Shown: positions 17,074 to 24,312 of the stretch, piece by piece
Numbering within the stretch: position 1 is the first letter of the stretch
How the letters are laid out: the number at the start of each line of letters is the position of its first letter
NCBI GenBank assembly: GCA_009843635.1
Contig: VYDB01000084.1
Span: forward strand, 1 to 52,482
Direction of reading: 5' to 3'
DNA from: Gammaproteobacteria bacterium
GTDB lineage: Bacteria; Pseudomonadota; Gammaproteobacteria; Pseudomonadales; Azotimanducaceae
DNA length: 52,482 nt
Notes under the pieces: generated by a model
What the model was told of the DNA's origin: nothing
The model's input: the letters and a program-made list of their open reading frames with translations, nothing else
Databases searched by the model: none
Made by a program: the position numbers and the translations under genes

Positions 17074-17583
17074 GTGTCCACCCGTCCCAGAATGCCATCC
17101 GCCATTCCCGGCCAGCCACCGGACTTCGGCTCGGTGATGGCCCATGTGCCGAAACTCGCAGGCCTGTTCTTCGAGCTCTACGGGGAGTTTTGGCGCAACG
17201 GGGTCGCCGACCCCGCCATCAAGGAGATGACCCGAATTCGCAACGCCCGCATCACCGACTGCGGCTACTGACGCCGGGTGCGCTTTGACTCCGCCCGTGC
17301 GGCGGGGCTGAACGAAGAACGGGTCGAACGCATCGCGGACGGCTACGAGCAAGCGCTGGAACCCGCCCAAGTGGCGGCATTGAAGCTCACCGACGCCATC
17401 ATCGGAGTCCCCGCGCCGCCCGGCGACGACATCCAGCAAACCCTGAAGGCGAACTACAGCGAGGCGGAAATCGCCGAACTCGCCATGGGCGTGGGCCTGT
17501 TCCTCGGCATGTCGAAGGTGCTCATCAACTTAGGTCTAGAGCCGGAGGACATGCCGGTCACGGTGGTGCCGACGCCGGGATAG
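17074..17583 (+). CDS. Candidate selenoprotein: AhpD/CMD-like protein with in-frame UGA at the CxxC site
   Basis: A 169-residue reading frame read through one in-frame TGA at 17269-17271. Before it comes EMTRIRNARITDCGY; after it, in the same frame, RRVRFDSARAAGLNEERVE. The helix pattern R-x-R-N-A-R-x3-C-x2-C-R-x-V-R is that of CMD/AhpD-like proteins, so the UGA stands exactly at the second redox Cys (position 66, with Cys63). The rest is full length and shows no other stop or shift. The downstream helices (LKLTDAIIGVP, LAMGVGLFLGMSKVLINL) look intact. A GTG start at 17074 has GGCGGGA just upstream; an ATG at 17092 is an alternative. AhpD-like selenoproteins are known from marine metagenomes. 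Alternatives are a TGC-to-TGA mutation or a sequencing error. No Sec machinery is seen in this window. Confidence 0.72.
17289..17307 (+). promoter_or_regulatory. Candidate bacterial SECIS hairpin
   Basis: CTCCGCC (17289-17295) and GGCGGGG (17301-17307) form seven pairs (one G-U) around the five-base loop CGTGC. The stem begins 17 nt and the loop 24 nt after the UGA. The loop has a G in its second position followed by U. These traits agree with the loose consensus for bacterial SECIS elements (small apical loop with an early G, loop roughly 16-37 nt past the UGA). GC-rich DNA makes such hairpins by chance fairly often, so this is supporting and not decisive evidence. Confidence 0.5.
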
Positions 17584-17591
17584 CTTCGCTT

Positions 17592-18335
17592 CTAGGGAAT
17601 CCCGACCATCTCGGTCTGCGCCCGCAGGACGAGCACGCCGTCGTTCGCCACCCAGCGCTCCATGCCGTCCGGGCGGATGGTCTTGCGGTAGGCATCCCAA
17701 CTGTTGGCGTCATGGAAGTAGAGTTCCGCCAAGCCCGCCCATGGCTCATCGGCGGGGGCGAGGCTGTGGCTGATGACGTAGCGAAAGCCGCCCACCTGCG
17801 CCATGACGCCGCGCACGTTGGCCGCGTGAACGCTGAGCCAGTGATCGAAAAAGGCGTCGAAGTCGGTGCCTGACTTCGCCTTGACGAAGAAGGACACCTT
17901 GAAGAACCCCGAGCGGGTGGTGGGGTAGGGGGCGTTCAAGGTCAGCGGGGCGCTATCGAGGTGCTCTGCGCCATCGATCACTTGGTATTCCTGGGTAGCC
18001 CACGGCAGGTAGGGTTCCGCCTTCTGTTGAAAGCTGTCCATCGGCTCGGTGCCGTGGGGCGCGTCCGGCTTGGGCAGCGCTTGATCCCACCAAAGCTGCG
18101 CCATGCCGTCGATGGGGTGGTTGCCATCCCGGCTGGCGTCGAAGAGGGTGGCGATGTAGCGTTTTGCGTGGGGTTTGCCACGCTCCGCGGCCCGCGCTTG
18201 CATGGCGATGACGCCGGGCATGTGGTTGGCGAACCAGTGTGCGACCAGCTCCTCCCGGGAGGCCGACGCCCGGCGCCGAATGAGGTAGATCATCTTGGCG
18301 CCGGGCACCCTGGAGGGCAGCGCATCTGAGGCCAT
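17592..18335 (-). CDS. EthD-domain protein (two domains)
   Basis: A 247-residue protein with two EthD-like alpha-beta barrel repeats. The first has MIYLIRRRASASREELVAHW and PGVIAMQARAAERG; the second has FFKVSFFVKAKSGTDFDAFF, DHWLSVHAANVRGVMAQVGG and YFHDANSWDAYRKTIRPDG. EthD-fold proteins occur in degradation clusters (ethers, polyketide-like and aromatic compounds), mostly with unclear reactions. GGAAGC precedes the ATG. It is convergent with the candidate selenoprotein gene, 8 bp apart, and lies downstream of the second TonB receptor on the same strand (106-bp gap). Confidence 0.8.
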   Translation of the reverse strand: MASDALPSRVPGAKMIYLIRRRASASREELVAHWFANHMPGVIAMQARAAERGKPHAKRYIATLFDASRDGNHPIDGMAQLWWDQALPKPDAPHGTEPMDSFQQKAEPYLPWATQEYQVIDGAEHLDSAPLTLNAPYPTTRSGFFKVSFFVKAKSGTDFDAFFDHWLSVHAANVRGVMAQVGGFRYVISHSLAPADEPWAGLAELYFHDANSWDAYRKTIRPDGMERWVANDGVLVLRAQTEMVGIP

Positions 18336-18441
18336 GTTGCTTCCTTGCGGTCTTGTCGAATCTCAGGATGAGGTTGTCATATGAGCAACCTCAGCGTTCG
18401 GCGACCGCCGAATTACAGCAGCAACCCTGTTGCGCCGCCCG

Positions 18442-20922
18442 TTAGAAGCTAAATCGAACGCCAACCAGAAAACGCCTTCCGAACGACTCGGATTGGTTTG
18501 GGTTCCACCTGGCTCCGGTGTAGCGAACGTCCTTTTCGTCCGTGATGTTGTTTAGGTCGACGAAGATGGATGCTTGGTATCCGGTCAGTTCGTAGAGGCT
18601 GTAACGCAACGCCACGTCAACGCGCTCCTGCGGAGCCCAATAGATGGCGGAATCAGCTTCAATGAGCGCGACTTCCGTCTCGTCCAACCACTCGCTTCTG
18701 TAGCGGTAAGTCACACGGGCGGAAAAGCCGTAGTTCTCGTAGAACAACGACAAGTTGTAGTTGGTGTCCGACTGGCTGGGCAGGTTGAACTTGCCGCCTT
18801 CAGGCGCGGTGTACTCGGAGTCGATGAGCGAAAGATTGGCTTCCACCCCGAAGCCGGAGAAAAACCCTTCGAGGTAGTTGTCCAACCGCCCGGTGAAGGC
18901 GAGTTCGATGCCTTGCAGCTTGCCGTCCTTGCCGTTGCCAAATCCCGAAAGGTCCCATAGCTCCCCCGGTGCGGCAAGGTCGGAGTAGATGCTGCCATCC
19001 ACTTTTTCGGTGGATTCGGCAATCACATTGTCAATGTCGCGATGGAACAGCGTCAAAGAGAATAGGCTTGCCTCATCGAAGTACCATTCATAGGCCAAGT
19101 CAACGCCCCACGACTCCTCCTGCTTGAGGAATGGGTTGCCGCCGCTTATGGAGTTGCTGATTGGGCTGATGGTTGCTGCGGCCCTCGCCTCGATGTACGT
19201 AGGACGGCTCAAGCCGGTTGAGAAGGAGGCGCGAACCTTCTGCTCGTCATTGATGTCGTAGTTGACATGCACGCTCGGCAGAACGTTTGTGTAGCTGCGC
19301 TTGACGGCCAATGGCTCATGTTCGGTGCCCACCAGCCTTGAACCGATGGTTTCGTACTCCGTGTCCTCGATGCGAACCCCGGCAATCACGTTGCCCCAGG
19401 CCATGTCGAAGGTCTGCATGACATAGCCGGACAGCAGCGTCTCGTCGATGCTGATTCGTTCCTCTTCGGGAAAGTCCGAACGCGTTAGCCCGTTAGCCTC
19501 CAGGCAATCCCGCAGCCCGCGGTTGTCGGCATAAAAGGCGCCGATGCCGTCGTCCAAAGTCGTTGACCAGGGGCCCTCGGTGTAGTCCGTCGCTGGGCAG
19601 GCATCGACTGGATATGGCTTGACAATGAGAGAGAGAGGTGCGCCGCCTCCGGTCGCGCTCCGGTCATCGTACTTGGCGCCGAACTTCAATTCGCCCCAAG
19701 GGTTCTCACGCGCAACATCCACCTTGAATTGATCGTTGTCGGTGTACAGGCCACCAATCGCGTCCACCAGTATGTGGACGGCGTAGCCCACGCTGGCCAA
19801 GTCTTCGTCGAATCGGACGATGGGGTCGTGCGGATTGGTCAGATCATAGAAAACGTTGGACACTTGGCCGCCGCCGATAAAATAGGGTATGGGCAGATAG
19901 GTGTCGAAAGTGGTCTCGATGTTGCTGTAGCTCGCCTGCACATCCCAATCCCCAATCGGCGTGTCAAGGCCAAAAGTGTTCACTTCGGTTTTGTTGAGAT
20001 AGGTGCCGTCTTCGAGCAGGCGCCTGATGTTGCCGCGCTCGGCAGTGCCTGTTTGAGGGGGAACGCCGCTCAGGTAAACGCGGAAGTCGTTGCGCTCCTC
20101 GCGGTCCGTGAACTTGGTGTTCAACGAGTTGAAGTAAACTCTGCCGCCGTTCCCAAGGTAGAACTCCAAGGTGCCGCCATAGGCTTCGTCTTCCCTTTCG
20201 ATCCTGTAGTTTCGAAACTCGATCTGGTTGGGCAACAGGGCGCCTTCAGTGCCACCGTAGGTGGGCTCACGGTTGTCCGTGATCTGCTTTCGGCTGTTGA
20301 TTGAGCCGTAAACCACCGCCCCGAATCGATCGTCGGAGTAGGAGAGCCGCAGATTCCCTTTGTCAATGCCGCCCCCGCCTAGATTCTGCTCCCCGAGCCC
20401 GCCTTCGATCGACCCGGAAAATCCCTTGATATCCGATGGCGAAAACGTCTTGATGTTGATGTAGCCGGAGACGGACTCGCCCGGCATGTCAGGCGTGATC
20501 GCCTTGTTGGCCACGACCTGGGAGGTGATGACCGCCGGATAGGCGTCAAACCTGGGAATTCGGCCGTTTTCCACGCCCGGAATGCTGATGCCGTTGAATG
20601 CGGTGGTGGTGTAGCGCTTTGGCGTGCCGCGAAAGCTGACATACCTGGCTTGCCCTTGGTCCCTTTCGATTGCAATGCCAGGAACACGGCCTAGCGCATC
20701 AGCCAGGTTCTGGTCCGGGAACCGTCCTATGGCATCCGCGGATATGATGTCGGCTACGTTGTTTGCGGCGCGCTTTGCCTCAATGGCGGCCTGCTGGCTG
20801 GCCTTGATTGGCTTGGCAACCACCAGCACTTCTTCGATCACCTGTGCCTTCAGCCCTACGGCCCACAGGACCGACACAACTGACAAAAGGGCTCCTTGGA
20901 ACAACCGTTGGTCAATTCTCAT
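18442..20922 (-). CDS. TonB-dependent outer-membrane receptor (second)
   Basis: An 826-residue receptor. A signal peptide covers about the first 27 residues (ending near VGLKAQ). The TonB-box region is VIEEVLVVAKPIKAS, the plug shows NVADIISADAIGRFPDQNLA and LGRVPGIAIERDQG, and the barrel ends in VRFSF. The plug wording GRFPDQNLADALGRVPG is that of the large subfamily tied to uptake of carbohydrates and other nutrients in marine gammaproteobacteria. I chose the ATG at 20920-20922 for its GGAGG at about 8 nt; an upstream in-frame ATG lacks one. It is only distantly similar to the first receptor. An inverted repeat lies just upstream. Confidence 0.93.
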   Translation of the reverse strand: MRIDQRLFQGALLSVVSVLWAVGLKAQVIEEVLVVAKPIKASQQAAIEAKRAANNVADIISADAIGRFPDQNLADALGRVPGIAIERDQGQARYVSFRGTPKRYTTTAFNGISIPGVENGRIPRFDAYPAVITSQVVANKAITPDMPGESVSGYINIKTFSPSDIKGFSGSIEGGLGEQNLGGGGIDKGNLRLSYSDDRFGAVVYGSINSRKQITDNREPTYGGTEGALLPNQIEFRNYRIEREDEAYGGTLEFYLGNGGRVYFNSLNTKFTDREERNDFRVYLSGVPPQTGTAERGNIRRLLEDGTYLNKTEVNTFGLDTPIGDWDVQASYSNIETTFDTYLPIPYFIGGGQVSNVFYDLTNPHDPIVRFDEDLASVGYAVHILVDAIGGLYTDNDQFKVDVARENPWGELKFGAKYDDRSATGGGAPLSLIVKPYPVDACPATDYTEGPWSTTLDDGIGAFYADNRGLRDCLEANGLTRSDFPEEERISIDETLLSGYVMQTFDMAWGNVIAGVRIEDTEYETIGSRLVGTEHEPLAVKRSYTNVLPSVHVNYDINDEQKVRASFSTGLSRPTYIEARAAATISPISNSISGGNPFLKQEESWGVDLAYEWYFDEASLFSLTLFHRDIDNVIAESTEKVDGSIYSDLAAPGELWDLSGFGNGKDGKLQGIELAFTGRLDNYLEGFFSGFGVEANLSLIDSEYTAPEGGKFNLPSQSDTNYNLSLFYENYGFSARVTYRYRSEWLDETEVALIEADSAIYWAPQERVDVALRYSLYELTGYQASIFVDLNNITDEKDVRYTGARWNPNQSESFGRRFLVGVRFSF

Positions 20923-20963
20923 GTTGATGTCCTCCCTCAGATCAACATAGATTTTTGCCACAG

Positions 20964-20983
20964 GAACAGGCGATTGCCTGTTC
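20964..20983. promoter_or_regulatory. Perfect inverted repeat upstream of the second TonB receptor
   Basis: GAACAGGC and GCCTGTTC are exact reverse complements separated by GATT. They lie 41 bp upstream of the receptor start. A shorter TTGAG/CTCAA-type pair follows at about 20988-21001. No T-run follows the hairpin in either direction, so an operator for a regulator is more likely than a terminator. The regulator is not in the window, as far as I can see. Confidence 0.45.
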
Positions 20984-21116
20984 GCAGTTGAGTATGCTCA
21001 AATCGGAGGGGATGTCCACCCTTCTGTTCATGTCTGCTTGCTTGGCGCCATGAAGTGTGCGCTGCTGCGCCATTCGGCCTGTGCGCTGGGTGTTGCGGCG
21101 GGACGGCCGCGACGGA

Positions 21117-21833
21117 TCAGCCGAGGATCTTGACGACGTTTTGCGCGTGCAGACCGCATTCCCGGGCGGTGGCCTCCTCCCACCACCAGCGACCGGTCCG
21201 TTCGTGCTCGTGGGGGCCAACGGCGCGGGTGCAGGGCTGGCAGCCGATGGAAACGTAGCCTTGGTCGTGCAACTCGTTGTAAGGCACCTTGTGGGTGCGG
21301 ATGTAGGCCCAAACGTCCCGCGACGACCAGTCCGCCAAGGGATTGAACTTGAGCAGCCGGTGCGCTTGGGTGGAGAAGGCCCGATCCTCCTGCTCCAAGG
21401 GGAGGTCGGTTCGCGTAACGCTTTGGTCCTTGCGCTGGCCGGTGACCCAGGCGTCGAGCTCGCCGAGCTTGCGGCGCAGCGGCTCGATTTTGCGCACCGC
21501 GCAGCACTCGCCGTGGCCGTCCTTGTAAAAGCTGAACAAGCCCTTGGCGCGCACTAGGTCAGCGACCGCGGCGGGGGAGGGCATCAGCAGCTCGATGGCG
21601 ACGCCGTAGTGTTCGCGCACCCGCTCGAAGTAGGCGTAGGTTTCTGGGTGCAGCCGTCCCGTATCCAGCGAAAAGACGTTGAAGTCGAGGCCTTCCCGAT
21701 GCGCCATGTCGATCAGAACCACGTCTTCGGCGCCGCTGAAGGAAATGGCCACCCGTTCGCGGTCAAAGCGATTGGCGATGTCCCGCAGCAGGTGCTGCGG
21801 CTCGGTGTAGGCGCTCGCCTGTTGGAAATCCAT
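21117..21833 (-). CDS. cysH: Adenylyl-sulfate (APS) reductase, CysH family
   Basis: A 238-residue cytoplasmic enzyme that reduces activated sulfate to sulfite with thioredoxin. The PP-loop reads SFSGAEDVVL. Two Cys pairs that bind a [4Fe-4S] cluster are present: C110-C111 in GECCAVRK and C198-x2-C201 in IGCQPCTR. The catalytic Cys226 is in ECGLH near the C-terminus. The cluster pairs mark the APS-reducing form, as in Pseudomonas and plants, not the PAPS form of E. coli. I start at the ATG at 21831-21833 (MDFQQAS); the frame extends upstream only to a TTG. It is divergent from thrH. Confidence 0.95.
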   Translation of the reverse strand: MDFQQASAYTEPQHLLRDIANRFDRERVAISFSGAEDVVLIDMAHREGLDFNVFSLDTGRLHPETYAYFERVREHYGVAIELLMPSPAAVADLVRAKGLFSFYKDGHGECCAVRKIEPLRRKLGELDAWVTGQRKDQSVTRTDLPLEQEDRAFSTQAHRLLKFNPLADWSSRDVWAYIRTHKVPYNELHDQGYVSIGCQPCTRAVGPHEHERTGRWWWEEATARECGLHAQNVVKILG

Positions 21834-21848
21834 AATTTGTCTTAGCCG

Positions 21849-21878
21849 TTGACGTTGGGAAAAAAAGTCTAGCAATAT
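21849..21878 (+). promoter_or_regulatory. Weak candidate promoter for thrH
   Basis: TTGACG (21849-21854) is a good -35 box. CAATAT (21873-21878), 18 bp on, is a poor -10. They lie about 70 bp upstream of the predicted thrH start, in the gap shared with cysH. Confidence 0.3.
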
Positions 21879-21946
21879 CAACTTGCGCGATGAAAATACC
21901 CTCTTGGCATATGCTTAACTCGGTATGGGTAGTTGAGGAGATTTGG

Positions 21947-22543
21947 TTGAACATCCTGTGCTTGGACCTCGAAGGGGTGCTGATCCCTGAAATCTGGCAG
22001 GCGGTGGCCGAGCGCCCCGGTCTTGGCAATCTGAACAAAACCACTCGTGACATTCCGGACTACGGTGAGCTGATGCGCTACCGCATGGACGTGCTGGCGC
22101 GGGCGGACCTGCGCTTCTCGACGATTCGCACGGTCATTGATGGCCTTGAGCCTCTGCCCGGCGCCCGTGCCTTTCTGGATTGGGCGAGGCAGGACCGGCA
22201 GGTGATCATCGTCTCCGACACCTTCTACGAGTTCGCCAATCCACTGATGGCGAAGCTCGGCCACCCGACCCTGTTCTGCCATCACCTGAAAGTCCGGGAT
22301 GATCGGATTGCCGGCTACCAACTGCGCCAGCCGGATCCCAAACGCAGCGTCGTCAAGGCTTTGAAATCCCTGAACTTCCCGGTCATGGCGGCGGGTGACT
22401 CCTACAACGACATCCCCATGCTGGAGGAAGCCGACAAGGGCGTTCTGTTCAGCGCCCCGCAGCGGGTGCGCCGCGAGCACCCGCAGTTCGCCGCCGCCGA
22501 GAGCTACGGCGAACTGCAGGCATTGCTTGGCGGATCGCCCTAG
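21947..22543 (+). CDS. thrH: HAD phosphatase ThrH (phosphoserine phosphatase / homoserine phosphotransferase)
   Basis: A 198-residue HAD-superfamily enzyme. Motif I is LDLEGVL with nucleophile D7, then TTRDIPDYGELM, motif II IIVSDTFYEF, the PDPKRSVVKALKSL lysine region and motif IV AAGDSYNDIPML. This set matches ThrH of Pseudomonas, which dephosphorylates phosphoserine and can pass the phosphate to homoserine. I choose a TTG start because GAGGAG (21935-21940) lies 6 nt before it and the protein then begins like known ThrH. An in-frame ATG at 21911 would add 12 residues with no good ribosome site. It is divergent from cysH, as in Pseudomonas by my recollection. Confidence 0.88.
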   Translation: MNILCLDLEGVLIPEIWQAVAERPGLGNLNKTTRDIPDYGELMRYRMDVLARADLRFSTIRTVIDGLEPLPGARAFLDWARQDRQVIIVSDTFYEFANPLMAKLGHPTLFCHHLKVRDDRIAGYQLRQPDPKRSVVKALKSLNFPVMAAGDSYNDIPMLEEADKGVLFSAPQRVRREHPQFAAAESYGELQALLGGSP

Positions 22544-22550
22544 AGGTTCG

Positions 22551-24164
22551 CTAGAACTGATTCATCGTATTCGCCGCGCCGCCAGCCAGCAGGGCCTTTT
22601 CGCCAAGGAAGTACTCCTTGTGGTCGTCGCCAATGTTGGAGCCAGCTAGGTCCTGATGCTTGACCGCCGCCAATCCGCGGCGGATTTCACGGCGTTGCAC
22701 GCCCTTCACGTAGGCCAGCATGCCTGCGTCACCAAAGTAGCCTTCCGCCAGCACATCCGTGCCGAGGGCGGTTTCATGGTAGGTGGGCAAGGTGATCAGG
22801 TGATGGAAAATGCCGGCCTCCCGGGCCGCGTCCCGTTGGAAGCGGGCGATGAGCTCGTCCGCGGCCGCCGCTAGGGGCGTCTCGTCGTAGTCGGCTGCCA
22901 TCAGGCCCTTGTCGACCACCGCCGGGTCGGGATAGGCCGACACGTCCTTGCCTGCCTCCCGCCACTCGGCATAGACCTGCTCGCGGAACGCGAGGGTCCA
23001 GTTGAACGACGGCGAGTTGTTGTACACCAGCTTGGCTTGCGGGGCCTTTTCGCGCACCGCATCCACCAAGCCTTTGATTTGCTTGAGGTTGGGGCGCTCG
23101 GTTTCGATCCATAGCAGGTCGGCGCCATGTTCCAGGCTGGTGACGCAGTCCAGCACCACTCGGCCTGCGCCGGTGTCTTCGCGAAAGGCGTAGAGGCCAT
23201 TGTCGAGGCGCAGCGGGCGGCACAGCTTGCCGTTTTGGTGGATGGTGATGTCGCCATCGCGCAGTTCCTCAAGGTCATGCACCTCGGTGGCCTCAAGAAA
23301 GCCGCAGTACTGGTCGCCGAGGTCGCCGGGCTCCTTGGACACCGGAATCTTCATCGTCAGGCCGGCACCCAAGGAGTCGGTGCGGGCGACGATGATGCCG
23401 TTCTCGACGCCGAGCTCCAGAAAGGCGTAGCGTACCGCGTTCAGCTTGGAGACGAAGTCTTCGTGGGGCACGGTGACTTTGCCGGCTTGGTGGCCGCACT
23501 GCTTGGCATCGGAGACTTGGTTTTCGATCTGGATGGCGCAGGCGCCCGCTTCGATCATGCGCTTGGCCAGCAGGTAGGTGGCCTCCTCGTTGCCGAAGCC
23601 AGCGTCGATGTCGGCGATCATGGGCACCACATGGGTCTCGTAGCGGTCGATGCGCGAGAGCGCCTCCGCCACGTTGCCGCCTTGGGCGCGGGTCTCGTCG
23701 AGTGCCGTGAACAGATGCCTTAGCTCCCGGGCGTCCGCTTGGCGCAGGAAAGTGTAGATCTCCTCGATCAAGTCCGGCACCGTGGTCTTTTCGTGCATGC
23801 TCTGGTCCGGCAGCGGGCCAAAGCTGGAACGCAGCGCCGCCACCATCCAACCGCTCAAATAGATGTAGGACTTGTCCGTGGTTTGGCGGTGCTTCTTGAT
23901 CGACATCATCACCTGCTGGGCGGTGAAGCCATGCCAGCAGCCGAGGGATTGGGTGTACTTCCCCGGGTCATTGTCGTATTCGGCCATGTCCCGCCGCATG
24001 ATGTCGGCGGTGTAGCGGGCGATGTCGAGGCCGGTGCGGAAGCGGTTCTGCAGCCGCATGCGGACCACGTACTCCGGGTTGATTGCCCGCCAGTTCGGCT
24101 GGCTGATCAGTTCCTTCTTGACGTCTTCGACCTGTTGCAGGTAGTCGGAAAGATACGCGGACAT
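22551..24164 (-). CDS. aceA: Isocitrate lyase
   Basis: A 537-residue glyoxylate-shunt enzyme that splits isocitrate into succinate and glyoxylate. The catalytic Cys223 sits in DAKQCGHQAGK; further family blocks are IADIDAGFGNEEATYLLAK, LVYNNSPSFNWTL and the C-terminal LAGSNIGDDHKEYFLG. The KQCGH wording and the length match the Pseudomonas-type long form rather than the E. coli one. I start at the ATG at 24162-24164, with AGGAG 6 nt upstream; the open frame runs on into purB but that part is not protein-like. Together with icd at 29.6 kb it sets the isocitrate branch point. Confidence 0.95.
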   Translation of the reverse strand: MSAYLSDYLQQVEDVKKELISQPNWRAINPEYVVRMRLQNRFRTGLDIARYTADIMRRDMAEYDNDPGKYTQSLGCWHGFTAQQVMMSIKKHRQTTDKSYIYLSGWMVAALRSSFGPLPDQSMHEKTTVPDLIEEIYTFLRQADARELRHLFTALDETRAQGGNVAEALSRIDRYETHVVPMIADIDAGFGNEEATYLLAKRMIEAGACAIQIENQVSDAKQCGHQAGKVTVPHEDFVSKLNAVRYAFLELGVENGIIVARTDSLGAGLTMKIPVSKEPGDLGDQYCGFLEATEVHDLEELRDGDITIHQNGKLCRPLRLDNGLYAFREDTGAGRVVLDCVTSLEHGADLLWIETERPNLKQIKGLVDAVREKAPQAKLVYNNSPSFNWTLAFREQVYAEWREAGKDVSAYPDPAVVDKGLMAADYDETPLAAAADELIARFQRDAAREAGIFHHLITLPTYHETALGTDVLAEGYFGDAGMLAYVKGVQRREIRRGLAAVKHQDLAGSNIGDDHKEYFLGEKALLAGGAANTMNQF

Positions 24165-24228
24165 GTTTGCTCCTGTTTGGTTATGGCGAATGGGCGTTGG
24201 TTCGGCGTCGAACGGCGCGAGGCGTGAA

Positions 24229-24234
24229 TTTATA
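24229..24234 (-). promoter_or_regulatory. Candidate -10 box for aceA
   Basis: TATAAA on the minus strand, 65 bp upstream of the aceA start, in the 148-bp gap after purB. No good -35 box stands 16-18 bp further up, which would suit an activator-dependent promoter. Confidence 0.3.
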
Positions 24235-24312
24235 TGAAAACAACTGGAATGGGTGGATACTAATAGTTTCCTGACGGGAAATGAATTCGGGGCCGCAGGG
24301 GCCGAAACGCCG

